Source of the DNA: Mimachlamys varia
Lineage: Eukaryota > Mollusca > Bivalvia > Pectinida > Pectinidae
Assembly: GCA_947623455.1 (NCBI GenBank)
Contig: OX392530.1
Span: 2,331,501 to 2,395,500 of the forward strand
Length of the DNA: 64,000 bases
Reading direction: 5' to 3'
Of this stretch, positions 1 to 12,298 are shown in pieces; the first letter of the stretch is position 1, and each line of letters opens with the position of its first letter. The notes below the pieces were generated by a model. That model was not told the DNA's origin. It saw only the letters and a list, made by a program, of their open reading frames with translations, and did not search any database. A program made the translations under genes and the position numbers.

Positions 1-1320
1 ATGGGGGTAGATAGGTATTTTATGACTATAGTATATGGGGGATGAGTATTTTATGAGGGTAGATAGATATTTTATGACTATAGTATATGGGGGATGAGTA
101 TTTTATGGGGGTAGATAGGTATTTTATGACTATAGCATATGGGGGATGAGTATTTTATGAGGGTAGATAGATATTTTATGACTACAGTATATGGGGGATG
201 AGTATTTTATGAGGGTAGATAGATATTTTATGACTATAGTATATGGGGGATGAGTATTTTATAGGGGTAGATAGATATTTTATAACTACAGTATCGGGGG
301 GATGAGTATTATATGGGAGTAGATAGGTATTTTATGACTACAGTTTAGGGGGGATGAGTATTTTATGGGGGTAAATAGGTATTTTATAACTACAGTATCG
401 GGGGGATGAGTATTATATGGGAGTAGATAGGTATTTTATGACTACAGTTTAGGGGGGATGAGTATTTTATGGGGGTAAATAGGTATTTTATGACTACAGT
501 ATAGGGGGGGATGAGTATTTTATGAGGGTAGATAGGTATTTTATAACAACAGTATAGGGGGGATGAGTATTTTATGGTGGTAGATATGTATTTTATGACT
601 ACAGGATAGGGGGGATGAGTATTTTATGGTGGTAGATAGGTACTTTATAACTACAGTATAGGGGGGGATGAGTATTTTATGAGGGTAGATAGATATTTTA
701 TGACTATAGTATATGGGGGATGAGTATTTTATGGGGGTAGATAGGTATTTTATAACTACAGTATAGGGGGATGAGTATTTTATGAGGGTAGATAGATATT
801 TTATAACTACAGTTTAGGGGGGATGAGTATTTTATGGGGGTACCCCCGGTAGATAGATATTTTATGACTATAGTATATGGGGGATGAGTATTTTATGGGG
901 GTAGATAGGTATTTTATAACTACAGTATAGGGGGATGAGTATTTTATGAGGGTAGATAGATATTTTATAACTACAGTTTAGGGGGGATGAGTATTTTATG
1001 GGGGTACCCCGGTAGATAGATATTTTATGACTATAGTATATGGGGGATGAGTATTTTATGGGGGTAGATAGGTATTTTATGACTATAGTATATGGGGGAT
1101 GAGTATTTTATGAGGGTAGATAGATATTTTATGACTACAGTATATGGGGGATGAGTATTTTATGAGGGTAGATAGATATTTTATGACTATAGTATATGGG
1201 GGATGAGTATTTTATGAGGGTAGATAGATATTTTATAACTACAGTTTAGGGGGGATGAGTATTTTATGGGGGTAGATAGGTATTTTATGACTACAGTATA
1301 GGGGGGATGAGTATTTTATA
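1..1320. repeat. 52-bp minisatellite, about 25 units
   Basis: A tandem array with a 52-bp period: the word GATGAGTATTTTAT recurs at 41, 93, 145 and onward. Units vary at a few positions (TATAGTATATGGGGG versus TACAGTTTAGGGGGG; GAGGGTAG versus GGGGGTAG). A variant unit containing GGGGGTACCCC occurs near 838 and again near 1002, so part of the array was duplicated as a block. The array begins before the window. Isolated related words reappear at 1664-1760. Confidence 0.95.
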
Positions 1321-2970
1321 ATGAAAATATATAGAAATAATCATTAAAAAAATAAGTTTAAAAATAAATATTTGGCAGTTTTATCTTTCTCTTTTAACCT
1401 GATAAAACACTTATACAAATATACATCTGTGTCAGTGAGTGGACAGTATATAGCACTTATAGACAGCTGTTGGCCACACCTGTGTTTTGTCACCAGCTGG
1501 CAACTACAGAATAGCCCCCAGGGCCCTCGAGCTCGTCCCCACACAGGTGACACCCTATAGTGTGTATTACCTGGCCAGACATATATAGGAACCATATATT
1601 ACAGGTAACATGATGTTATGATGCTAAAATTTTGTATTTAAGTAAAATGATTTTGTTTAATTTAGGGGGGGGGGATGAATATTTTATGGGGGGGATGAGT
1701 ATTTTATGCATAAAATAGTCATCCGGATGAGTATTTTATGGGGGATGAACATTTTATATGACACCGGGGTATAGCCCGCGGGAAGTAAATTCAGGCATTG
1801 TTTAGGCTTTTGTAAAATAAATTCGAGATAACCCGCACTGGCAGATTGCCCACGGGTTATACATCGAATGTATACTTGGTGAGTACAATTGTACTTCGTA
1901 TGTGACTTTGTGATTAATTATTTTGAATGCTGGAAATCAGAGACATATGATGGAAATATTGTGTTTATTTTGTAAATATATATGTTTATGTGTATAACTT
2001 AAGCTCTATATTAACTTATCAATGTTATATTTTGTTTACAAATAGCGTAGATCGATAAAAGTAGACACATTTAACAACGTATAGCCCGCATTATTTAATA
2101 ATTTGGTTTTAAAAAATGCAGAAAGCCCGTACTAGTAGATATCCCGCAGTAGGCACCTTCTGATGTAAAAAATCGTATAGCCCGCGGGCAATACACAGGA
2201 ATTTACGGGACATAAACTTCCATGTTAAGCAGGTTTCAAATGATTTTATTTTTTGCAAGGTCAGAAATGTATTACTTTGCTGTAACAGTATAGAGTAAGT
2301 CCATGACCTAATAATGAAACATCGAAATGTGGAACTCATTTGAACTTTTACACAACAGAGGCTTATTTGCCTATATTTACATTTCCACTTAGTTTTACTT
2401 TCTAAATTTAGTAAGTTCCGTTTTGGTTAATAGTTTTTAAATCACTTTTAGCAATAACAATTCAAAAGAATAAAATGTTCCAAATTATTCAGGATGAAAT
2501 CCTTTGAACAGTAGCCGTTCTCCACAGAATATATGTCATATTCTCCGTTATAGGAGAAAGCTCATGAAAAGTTTCTTATGCTTTGAAAAGGGGTAATTCT
2601 GCCAATTCAATTCAGAGCTTAAATTTAAATTTGGGCTTTTATCATATTTTCTGTTTCTGGAAAATATCAGCACAAAACTGCATTCTGTGTCAACTTAAAG
2701 GCACTATGAATCGTCCAATGCATTACAGTAAAATAGCATGAACCACACTAGCCTACTTCTACGAAGATCACAAAAAGATTGGTTACAGAAAATGATTTAC
2801 AGGCGAATCAGCATATACATTGTCTTTTTGTTATACTTTATTGTGATGTCTTAAACCTATGTCTCTTAATTTAATGCTACATCAATTTGTTGTGCTTATA
2901 ATGTATTGCTACACATCTACCTCACTCTCTTGTTTACATTAACATTATAAGCTCAAGCTTACTTCTACTG
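1321..2970. other. non-coding, AT-rich, no gene seen
   Basis: No convincing exon was found. Degenerate array words (GATGAGTATTTTATG) occur at 1664-1760. The motif TATAGCCCGC recurs near 1771, 2080 and 2173, and its reverse-complement form near 1848, which suggests an old repeat with inverted parts. Upstream exons of the ParB-like gene could lie here or before the window, but none could be placed. Confidence 0.5.
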
Positions 2971-3774
2971 AAGGTCCGATGAGCTTATGCCATGGCGCGG
3001 CGTCCATCGTACGTCTGTCTAAACGGATGGATGGCCAACATTTACTTCAAATCGGCCAATAGGGGGAATAAAGGGAAATCCTTTTAAATCGCTATTAGTC
3101 ATTTAGAACTGCATTGATTTGATCTAAAATTGGTCAGTAACATCCTAAGGGGAAGGGGAACATACTTTGCATAAATAGTGATTCTAAACCCTCCCCCCTG
3201 GGGCCAGAGAGGCAGGGCCCAATAGGGTAAAATTGATACTTGTTTAACTTGGATTTAGTTGTGATCCCCACCCTTTGAAAATATAAACCATTGCTCGGCA
3301 TAAAGAGACGAACACAATCCTAATATTATGATTGATCCCAGGGTGAGCCATGTCCTTGTAGACTCAACTCCTGAGTCATAACTTCTAAACGGTTAAGATC
3401 CCCACCCCAAAACTATACATACAATTGCTGGGCATAAAGAGATGATTACAATCATGATTTTATATTTGACCCCAGGGTTCGCCATGCCCTTGCAGACTTA
3501 CTTTGGAGTCATAACTTTTAAACGGTTGCAATCTATACAATTGCTTGGTATAAAGATACAATCACAATCATGATATAATGATTGGTCTCTGGGTATGTCA
3601 CGTCGTTGCTAGGCATAAAGAGACAAAGACAGTCATGATATTAGCTTTGTTTCTCTGTTTAACTTGAAAATTTGACAGATACCCATCCATTAAGCAAACT
3701 TTAATTTATATAGGTATGATTTAAGGATACCAATTTTTCAGGTGAGCAATACAGGCCCTCTGGGCCTCTTGTTT
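2971..3774 (+). repeat. dispersed repeat family R, copy 1
   Basis: It starts with GGTCCGATGAGCTTATGCC and ends with CAGGCCCTCTGGGCCTCTTG. Inside are about three diverged copies of a roughly 130-bp unit ('ATAAAGAGA..CACAATC..GACCCCAGGG..GCC..GAGTCATAACTTTTAAACGGTT..GATCCCCACCCC'). The same units and the same 3' end recur at 48380-49858, so this is one dispersed family. No coding capacity is seen. Confidence 0.75.
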
Positions 3775-3906
3775 GGTATCATTATTTTATATTTATGTTT
3801 CAGGGAGATTTATTTCTTTACATATGTGTTATTTCCCTATCTATATGATAAGGGATATAATTATTTAGCTAATCAAGTTTTACTGTTTCTTTTGTATTCA
3901 TTATAG

Positions 3907-4039
3907 ATTAAACTTGTTGAGGATGATGAACTTATTACATCATCACTGAGTAGCTACAGACCAGAGAAGAATGATCAGTTCAGTACATGTTTATCGTCGA
4001 GGACTCGGTTTGTTGAGAAGTGGAATGAAATTTCAAAAG
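3907..4039 (+). CDS. ParB-like gene, first visible exon
   Basis: The acceptor TTATAG precedes 3907 and the donor GTATGA follows 4039. It encodes IKLVEDDELITSSL and onward, 44 codons plus one base. No in-frame start is used, so coding sequence continues upstream. Confidence 0.7.
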
Positions 4040-7000
4040 GTATGATTCATATAGTTGAAATCATTGTGGTTGAGATTGGGGAATACATTCTACCTTTACT
4101 ATTTTTAGTATTGCCCCTTACAGCTGAGGGTCATGGGGAGAATACTGATGACCTATTGTAAAGTTTAAGTGATCAAGCATGTTCAATGGCTCTTGGAAAT
4201 CTTCTGATATTAATAGAAACAAAAAGATTCCTAATCATGGAAAGTTACTGTATCCCTATACTCCAGTGTCTAGACTGTCTGACCTTAGGGCGAACCCTAA
4301 TCCATGATGAGATGTTGAAGTTCAACTGGGGTTAGAATTGAGGTACTGATCATAAGTTGTGTATAAACAAAGATACTAAATCTTAATTTGATGCAGCCAA
4401 CATATAAAAGAGTAATATGCTTGCTTTATTTTGCAGATTCTATGCAAGAGGTGGATGATATAGCAAATAGTTATAGCGTTGAGAACATGGAACAAGCTAC
4501 ACAACAACCAGAGGACAAGCTGGCATGTAAGTTTGTGCCTAAACAAAATATCTGAATGATTATAAGTTCAAGGATATGAATACTGTAAACAATCAAAAAT
4601 TTAAGCTGTTTTCCAATGTTTTGTCAACAAGGTCATGACTCTCTTATTATGTGTACATCTTCTTACATGTAGTCATTTGATTTTACGACATAATAAAGGT
4701 TGTCATAATGTGCCATATGAAATTGTAAATGAATTTCATTTTTATTATTCTCTTACAGATGTCTATGTGCTCGTCCATATTAAGAACATGAAAGAACCTA
4801 TAAATGAGCGGAAATTTAGAAACGTTGATCAAAACCATGTGAATGACCTAAAAGCCAAAATCATCCAAAATCCGGACCTGAAATGTCGCTTGATGCTTGG
4901 TAATACCACAGAAAGCAAACAGTGTCTGACAGAAGAGTTATTAAAAACGCCAGAGAAAGTGGATGTGGAGGTCATTGGTGGCAATCATACCAGGACAGCC
5001 ATTATGCAGATCCTGGATGATTCCAGATACAAACATGACACCCGTTACCAGCTTTGGCCAATGAAGGTGTACTGCCAGTTGGATCGGGTCCAAGCACAGA
5101 AGCTTGGCTTTGATCATAACATTGAAAATGAGTCTGTTAGACAAACATCTGCTTTTGATATCCTACAATTTATGAGAAAAGAACTGTTTGCATTAACAAA
5201 TGGATTGGATGTATACACTGCGCCACAGATAAAAGCATGGAAAGCCAACATCATTCACATTTTGAATCTAAGCAAAGACGACTTGCACAACAAGTACAAA
5301 ACTTTAGTCATCCTGGCCAAATCCCCTAATGTTGTATGGGAAAAACTTTTGCAGCTTGAGGAGCTATGGAAAACACAACAGATTATAGGACAATCACCCG
5401 GGGACATAAAAACTGGTCATTTGAAGCAGATTTCTCTCCTAAAGGAAATTGACCAAGTGGGACTTTTAGATGATCTCATACAAAGAAAACTTACCTGGAA
5501 AGACTTCAAAAATTGCTGTTCAGAGTGAGTATAACTTCTAAAAATAAATTCTATTTCCATTATATCTTTTAACACTTTTCCTACAAAATGTCCTTGTTTA
5601 TCACATAGAGATTAAAGGCCCAATATACGTAACTTCAGGGAAATTTTCGTCATTCTGAAAAATTCTGAAAAAAAAATCCAGTTGATAACCATGCATAAAT
5701 AAGTCTAAAACGAAGTAAACCTGAGCGGTATCTAACAAGAAACTCTTGACAAAAAAAATCCAAAGAATCGAAAATAATTCAGGTGGGGCCAACTTCAACA
5801 ACAAACCGAAGGTAGAAGATGGTTTGAAATGGACGCGTGTTTACAAATAGCATGTTTCAACTGCTGCTGTACCGGTAACCGCGAAAGAATTCATCTTGAA
5901 TATTGCTGATATCAGTTAATCTTAACTAAATCTATAAATATAATAAGTTTATTAGACTTGATTTTTGCTTCAAGTGTTACCGAAAGTTACGTATATTAGG
6001 CCTTTAAGGTAATAATGCTATTGATTTTTGTAGAATTTCTTCAGAGGTATCCTAAACATCATTTTCAAATTTCAATCATAGTCCTGTTACTAAGATCTTC
6101 AAAAAGGTGATAAATTTAAAGGGAAAGCAGTAGGAAACTAGAATTACAATAGCGGAAGTCAACCCTCACAGCAAGCAGATCCGATCACAAATCCCTGTTA
6201 AACAGTTGATTCTGCAGTGCCATAATGAGCATCTATACCAAATTTGATGGAAATCGGACAACATCTAAATTGATCGATCTGAGGCCATAAAGTGGTGGCC
6301 ATTTTGTCAAATTTCAAAATCAAAGTAACAGGTCTGTTCACTGTGTACTGTTTCACATTCAAACCAAATTTGAGCGAAATTGGACGATATCTAAATTTCG
6401 AACAATCAGAGGCCATACATTGGCAGTCAAATTTCAAAATTGAAGTTAAGGTTGTGTTCAATATGCCCTATTACAAGTTCATAGCAAATTTATGCTAAAT
6501 CGAATGACATCTCAATTTCAACCAATCAGGAGCTAGGCAATTTTGTCAAAATAATTTCATTTTTATTTCTTGAAATTGACCAGAAGCTAGGTGATTATGG
6601 CCATTTTGTCAAAATAATTTCATTTTGCTTTCGTGAAATTGACAGCCATCAAACAATTATCAGTTTACGCAAGTTTGATTGCAATCCTGAAAATAGAAAA
6701 AAGTTATAGTTAGAAGTTTGATTTTTTTTACGGAAACGAGGCTATGGCCGCCATCTTTGATGTGCAATCCAGAAGAATGAAAGCTAATTCATCATCTACA
6801 TACGTCCACCAATATAATCAAATATAGATTTGCCGCGGAAAGGATTGAGGGAATAGTAATAATACCGGGTAATAATAACAAAGAAAAGGAAAAATAACAA
6901 TATGAGTCACCAGATTTTCATCGGGGTGACTTAATAAGAATAACAACTTTGTTGGAGTGACTTAAATATGTCCAAAACTTAAAATTTTGTGGTTGGTGAT

Positions 7001-10000
7001 GAATGATTATAGGGTACACAATATCAACAAATTATATAACTGTAATGTTATGTATTCATGTACATGTAGATAATTGACAACCTTTCCAAAGAGACATCAA
7101 TCTGACTGATTAAGTTAGGTGGCCACTAAATCTACAGTTCTTCAATGCTCAAAAGTTCAAATGTAATTGTGCAAATGGCAACTCTTAACACTACAAACAT
7201 TATCAAATTCACAGTTCAAAGATTATGTCTCCTTATTTAAACACCAGTACTACTGTGGCTGCTGTAAATATTGACCTTTCTAAATACATTTAAAAATTTG
7301 TATTGTAAAATCTACTTCTATTGTGTAATTTTATATTTTTTGTAAACCCTGTACTTAAGCATATTTTTCCTTTTTATATCATGTTGCATTTGTCGTCAAA
7401 CCATGATATTAACAGGTATGTAACATGATTTTCCACCAAATCTAGTTCATTTCCAATAAAAAAGTAAGCTATATTCAATGTACATATGAAGATGTTTCAA
7501 TATATAAACAAGCATATTGAGTATTGCTGAAGCAATACATGTCCCCTACCGGCCCCCATAAGTTATAAAGATGCAGTGACTCATTAAACAAATAACAGAG
7601 ATTTGGCATTGGTATCACCATGATGTATCTGTATATTAAATTTCAGTTCAATATGGGCACATGTTGCAGAGATAATGCATGGAAACTAAATTATGGGAAT
7701 TGTTTCTAAGTCCAGGGACCGTAACTCTGTAAAACCAGAGATGGTGTCAAAGCCACCCAATGCTCGCCTGTACGCACATAATTCGTAATTTTATATTTAC
7801 TGTGTAGTATACATAATGACTATACAATATCATGAAGAGTCACAAGAAAATGTCATGAAATAACCATATTACAACCTTATATAAGATTTTCAAAAAATGT
7901 ATTCATAATGGTCATTCAAGCAGAAAATATAGGTCAAATCTAGCATTCAAAGGTTAGCATGTGCTGTGTATCCTTAGACATATCATAACACACTCAACCA
8001 GGGGGTATTGCAATAGCTCTCCCTGTTCTTTAAACAGACGAGCTAAAAACCATTCAACTGTAACCAAATTAGAACTTGACCTAGATATTGCCATAATGTA
8101 TATCTGGCATTATCTGTATACCAAATTTCAGTTCAATATATGTAAACTTGTTGCAGAGATAATGCTCAGAAACCCCAAAAAGGTGACAGACAGACAGACG
8201 GCATGTAAACTAATAGTCTCCTCCATCCAAGATTATTTCATTAAAATATCTTTTCTTCATTATTTTTCTTTCCTATGCAATATCTTGTACAAGTTGTATC
8301 TGAAATCAATGGAAGTGACATCACTTTCTGGATATTTTTGTGATTGGTTAAAAACAATATGATATGAAGAGGACTTCACCTCAAAATACATGATCATGAT
8401 ATTAACCAAAGAAAATAAAATAGATTATATTTACACCTGTCCCTTCTTAAGCTTAGTAAACCTTGACTGCGAATATATTAGTGTATACGCAATGAAAAAA
8501 GGCTCGGCGGATTGATATTTGTTCAAATATGGAGTCGGTCACGCTTCAGAACAATAAGTATTCGCTGACGGCCATTGTTTGGTTCCTTCAAGAGTTTGAA
8601 ACATTGAACATATATAGAATCAATTTCGTATGATTATACAATAAATGGTTTCTGGCAAACTTTTGATTCCTATGATTCTCATTCGAAATTATTTGATGGT
8701 AACGCAAACATGGCGGCACCCTGCAGTTGTGACGTCCGACGTCGGACCGCGTCACAACCAGATCACGGTGTGATAGTCAAAATGATAGTCAAAGTCAAGT
8801 TCACAGAATGCTCTCCTAGAATTCTAGACAGTATCACCTATAGAGAGTATATGATATTCCCATTAATGTTTGTGATTTATGTTTTATAATTTTACTAATT
8901 GTATGTTATTTATGCTTAAGTTACTGTTGTGATAAGTTAATCAACAATCCCATGAGCATTTTAACATTAATACATTGTGTTCGCTAAATAAGCACTTGTC
9001 TTAATATAAATCATTGTCAAAAGTGAAGATATTATTTCTAATGCAATATAATATCTCTTTAAAACCTCCCAGAAGTACAAAATCAAGAACAATTTCATGG
9101 AATTTAAGAAACTTTTTCATTGTTATTATAGGAGGCGAAAGGACAAAAGAAACCCACTGACAGAACTCTCCGAAGACCAAACATCTGACTTTGAAAGCCA
9201 TTCTAATGATATGGACCTGAACGAGGAAGGTCAGACCGCTGCTGCACCATCTGAGCAGCCTGAACCTATAGCTAGTCAACATGAATGGTGATTACACATG
9301 TTATTTTCATATTTTTGTTTTGTTTTTCTAGCAGCCTTATTTCTGAATAAGTTTTATCAAACTTTCTACAAACATCAGGTGTGAATCAACTTCAAACTAA
9401 GATAATGTTTATTAAAAAGTTATCGTCATTGTCCATTTCACTTTATGAAACTGTTTATGCTTGTGAAGTTTGAGCATGATTTAAGTTAATACAATTTTCT
9501 TGTTGCTTTAAGTAGTGATCATCATTTCATATGAAGAAAATTTGTCATAAGCTGATTTGAAAAAGAGTGCCCAGATGACAGTCACTGGAAAGTCTTCAGC
9601 TGGCATAATGAATGTATTCTTTTTAAAACAAGCATTCTACGAGTAGCTAAGGATAAATGAAATAGGACTAGCTAAAATAGACTGACAACAGATTTCCAAG
9701 AAAAGTTGAGTGCAACCTTGCAACAGTTAAAAAATCATCTGCATTAAATTGACAGAGCATATTGCAAAAGCAAGGTACTGTCCAGTCGAAAAGTATATGG
9801 ACTCTTTTTAAATTGACTAATGAACTTATCTATTTTTTACAGGAAAAAAAGCAAGGACTTAAAGGTAAAACTTACGAAAGCCTTAGCCACAATAAGACTT
9901 CTTACAGAAGAAACTGAAAATCTGAAATCCAAACTGGCTGTTTCAGAAAACAAAAACCGGAAGGTAGGCACACATCATTACAATGTATTTGAAAGTTAAA

Positions 10001-12083
10001 TCCACTGTCCACAGGAATCTCCTGGACATTTTTAGGTCACCTCAGGGGACCTATTGGGAGCACTGTTAAAAAAACTCAACCAATTTTAATCAAATTTTAC
10101 AGACCTGGCAAAGATGAACCAAAATTATGAACATTATGGATGGAAAGATTTAAGGCTCACTGTGTAGTAAATTTTAGTAACACAAGGCCGTCTGTTCTTC
10201 TATGGAGAGGATGTAAAGATGACTGAAATTAATATAGAAAAATAACACTTTTGTGTATTTGTCTAATCTATAACCTAAGTGACTGCTAAAGCCCTTGTGT
10301 CTCTTGTTAGGTTATGAAGCCTTTGGAAAACAAAACTTGATAAACTTTTTGTTTCAGACTGAGGAGAACCTTGCTAGGAACAAGAGCAAAATTGTGGAGC
10401 TGTGCCACGAAGTGGAGCTTCTAAAATGTCAGAAGAGAGAATTAGAAGATGATGTTGCGTATTACCTTAGCATGGTATGAAAACATTTAAACAGTGTACA
10501 TGTGAACCAAATGTTTTGTGATCTTTCAGTGATAATACTAGTGTCTGGTTTACCCATCCTTTCCGGCTTATATCTCACTTAAAGATTGTTTCAGTCTATC
10601 AACAAGTTAGGGCAATTCTTATTTGGGTAACGCATGCTTAGAAATTTCATCAACATACAGCTGCATGTACAATGCATAATACTTTTAGTTATACTAAGAA
10701 AGGTGTTCTTTATCAATTTGTTATGGAATTTGGCATGTTGTTTGACTTGACACATGGTTAAATATCAATATAAAAGGAACTTTGTAGCTTCTTTATTGAG
10801 CCTTTGGATTTAAACTGTATGTTTTATTAAATCGGCCAATATAATTCATGTATTTTCTTCATTTAATCAAGATCTCATTGGATTAATTTATGGTTGCAGG
10901 ATAAACTAGATAAGTCCTTGCATTTATCTTCATCCAAACGAAAGGAAACAGATGATGAAGATGATCCACGGATAGTACAGTGTGCAAATGTAAGTAATGA
11001 TGATAGAGAGAGGCATAAAGTATGGTTATTGAACTATTATAACATTTTGTATACGATGTAGATATTCATATCAAAGATAGTACAGATTAAACATATACTT
11101 TACAAAATGAAAAAAATGTGTCTGTCTGCATGTATCATGAAGGTCTAGATATTTGCAATAAAGAGTTATTTCATGCAGAAATCCTATAAAAAATATATTC
11201 ATTCATAAATCTCACTTAATTGATTATCTCTTAACTTTAAATTACAAACAGAAAAAAGTCATGCTAGAACCTGCAAAGGAACCGGAACAAAGAGAAGTAG
11301 AAACAGATGAAGTGCAGGAAAAGGTAAGAATTAATTTATATCTATAAAGAAAAACCAGGCAGTAAACTGAAAATACTTAAGATTTTTTACAATACAATTG
11401 CATGCTCCACCATAAACTTTTTTAAGTAACCATTTATTTATCTCAATTAAGTAACCATTTAAGTATCAAGGACTTGCATTATTGGAGCTGTCAGTATCAA
11501 CTATATATAAATAGTTGCTGTTATGTAAACATTGACAAAGCTTTGATCATATGTAAATGAATGTTTCAATGTCATAACCAATTTAAAACAAGCAAAACAA
11601 GTGACAAAATTCTATTTTAATTCTACAATTAATACATTTATCGACTTGAGTAATTTATTGTGTACGATTATTTTTTAATAGTGTCACTTCTATGTATATT
11701 TCAAGCAATCAAATTTTTAGTTGTTGATACTATATCTACAAGTTTCTAGATATCAGATTTTCTTTCAGGTCTTATTTGTGGAGTACACGAGACGACGGGG
11801 ATTTTTGGCCTTACAAAGTGATTCGACAAAGTCTGTCCGATATTGTAAAACAACCATATGCCAGAGCATTCGCTGTCCAAAACTTAACTTTAGTGCCAAT
11901 TCATTTGCTCTTGAAGAAAAGGCATATTGCCTTGATGAAAACTACATCATAACTGCAATACCAAACAACATCATGACTGTTAGGGGAAATGAACTTGTGA
12001 TTTCAAAAGATGAAGAAGTGCTAAGAGCTTTTTTGATCAAATCAATATCGACCTATCTTGATACCCAAACATCAATTTGTTAA
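3907..12083 (+). CDS. ParB/sulfiredoxin-like fold protein with C-terminal coiled coil (gene, 5' end missing)
   Basis: Nine exons join without a frame break into 619 codons plus a TAA stop; the first visible exon starts at an acceptor, so the protein is N-terminally incomplete. Exon 3 (766 nt) carries the recognisable part. VEVIGGNHTRTAI resembles the ParB/Srx box (GERRxRA in ParB, GGCHR in sulfiredoxin). About 45 residues later HNIENESVRQTSAFDIL resembles ParB box II (ENIQRxxL.P.E). Near the exon end TGHLKQISLL..IQRKLTWKDF resembles the 'GHARALL..LSVRE' tail of ParB proteins. The later exons encode an acidic linker, then Lys/Glu-rich heptad-like helices (9843-10474), another acidic stretch and a 104-residue C-terminal exon that I do not recognise. 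ParB homologues bind CTP or DNA, but that activity is inference here. A poly(A) signal lies at 12293. Alternative: another member of the ParB-like superfamily with an unrelated role. Confidence 0.72.
4437..4526 (+). CDS. ParB-like gene, second visible exon
   Basis: Bounded by TTTTGCAG and GTAAGT. Its phase fits both neighbours (G|AT on the left, T|AT on the right). It encodes an acidic segment, DSMQEVDDIANSY and onward. Confidence 0.75.
4759..5524 (+). CDS. ParB-like gene, third visible exon (ParB/Srx-like domain)
   Basis: The acceptor CTCTTACAG ends at 4758 and the donor is GTGAGT at 5525. An ATG at 4635 lies in the upstream intron, in frame with this exon, and could give an alternative start only if the intron is retained. 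The exon carries GGNHTRTA near 4978-5001 and the IENESVRQT segment near 5122-5148. Confidence 0.85.
5612..6007. mobile_element. MITE family T, copy 1 (TTAA-flanked)
   Basis: 396 bp with terminal inverted repeats TTAAAGGCCCAATATACGTA at the left and its near-complement at the right end. It is flanked by TTAA on both sides and has no coding capacity. Two further copies lie at 54080 and 57625. TTAA at both ends suggests a piggyBac-type target site, which is inference. It sits in the 3.6-kb intron of the ParB-like gene. Confidence 0.85.
6008..9131. other. remainder of the large ParB-like intron
   Basis: The intron runs 5525-9131. At 6180-6660 there is a degenerate tandem repeat built on 'CCATTTTGTCAAAATTTCAAAAT' type words. 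At 7610-7700 and 8095-8200 related words recur (TTCAGTTCAATAT, GTTGCAGAGATAATGC), ending in GACAGACAGACAG. No exon was found. Confidence 0.5.
9132..9287 (+). CDS. ParB-like gene, fourth visible exon
   Basis: Acceptor ATTATAG, donor GTGATT. The split codon GA|G restores the frame. It encodes a basic start (RRKDKRNP) then an acidic, low-complexity linker ending in HEW. Confidence 0.72.
9843..9963 (+). CDS. ParB-like gene, fifth visible exon (coiled coil)
   Basis: Acceptor TTTTTTACAG, donor GTAGGC. The split codon TG|G joins to exon four. It is Lys/Leu/Glu rich with leucines spaced as in a coiled coil. Confidence 0.72.
10358..10474 (+). CDS. ParB-like gene, sixth visible exon (coiled coil)
   Basis: Acceptor TTTGTTTCAG, donor GTATGA. 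39 codons in phase 0, continuing the helical Glu/Lys/Leu pattern (IVELCHEVELLKCQKRELED). Confidence 0.75.
10900..10989 (+). CDS. ParB-like gene, seventh visible exon
   Basis: Acceptor GGTTGCAG, donor GTAAGT. 30 codons in phase 0 with a DDEDD acidic run next to SSSKRK, a possible basic nuclear-targeting patch. Confidence 0.72.
11252..11323 (+). CDS. ParB-like gene, eighth visible exon
   Basis: Acceptor TACAAACAG, donor GTAAGA. 24 codons in phase 0, Glu/Lys-rich. Confidence 0.68.
11769..12083 (+). CDS. ParB-like gene, terminal exon
   Basis: Acceptor TTTCTTTCAG. 104 codons then TAA. It starts VLFVEYTRRRGF and contains several cysteines. The domain is not recognised. Confidence 0.75.
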   Translation, partial: VLFVEYTRRRGFLALQSDSTKSVRYCKTTICQSIRCPKLNFSANSFALEEKAYCLDENYIITAIPNNIMTVRGNELVISKDEEVLRAFLIKSISTYLDTQTSIC

Positions 12084-12292
12084 TAACAAGTGTATTTTTC
12101 TATTAGTAATTACTGTATAACCAGTCAATTTTGCAGATTGTGATATTTCTAATTTGGGGGACATTCATGGTTTCGAAAACTGGAGTCGTGTACTGATGAT
12201 GAACTTCAAGACCAGAAGTTATTATTGGTGTGGTGGAAGTCATTATTACTACTTACATAACAAGTGTAATTTGCCTAGCAATAGTGCTGTTC

Positions 12293-12298
12293 AATAAA
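12293..12298 (+). terminator. poly(A) signal of the ParB-like gene
   Basis: AATAAA 210 bp after the stop codon at 12083. Confidence 0.6.

Noticed and set aside
4635..4758. Start of the ParB-like protein at the ATG at 4635
   Set aside because: The segment before 4759 is intronic: a CTCTTACAG acceptor and two upstream exons in matching phase (3907-4039, 4437-4526) show that the protein continues upstream.
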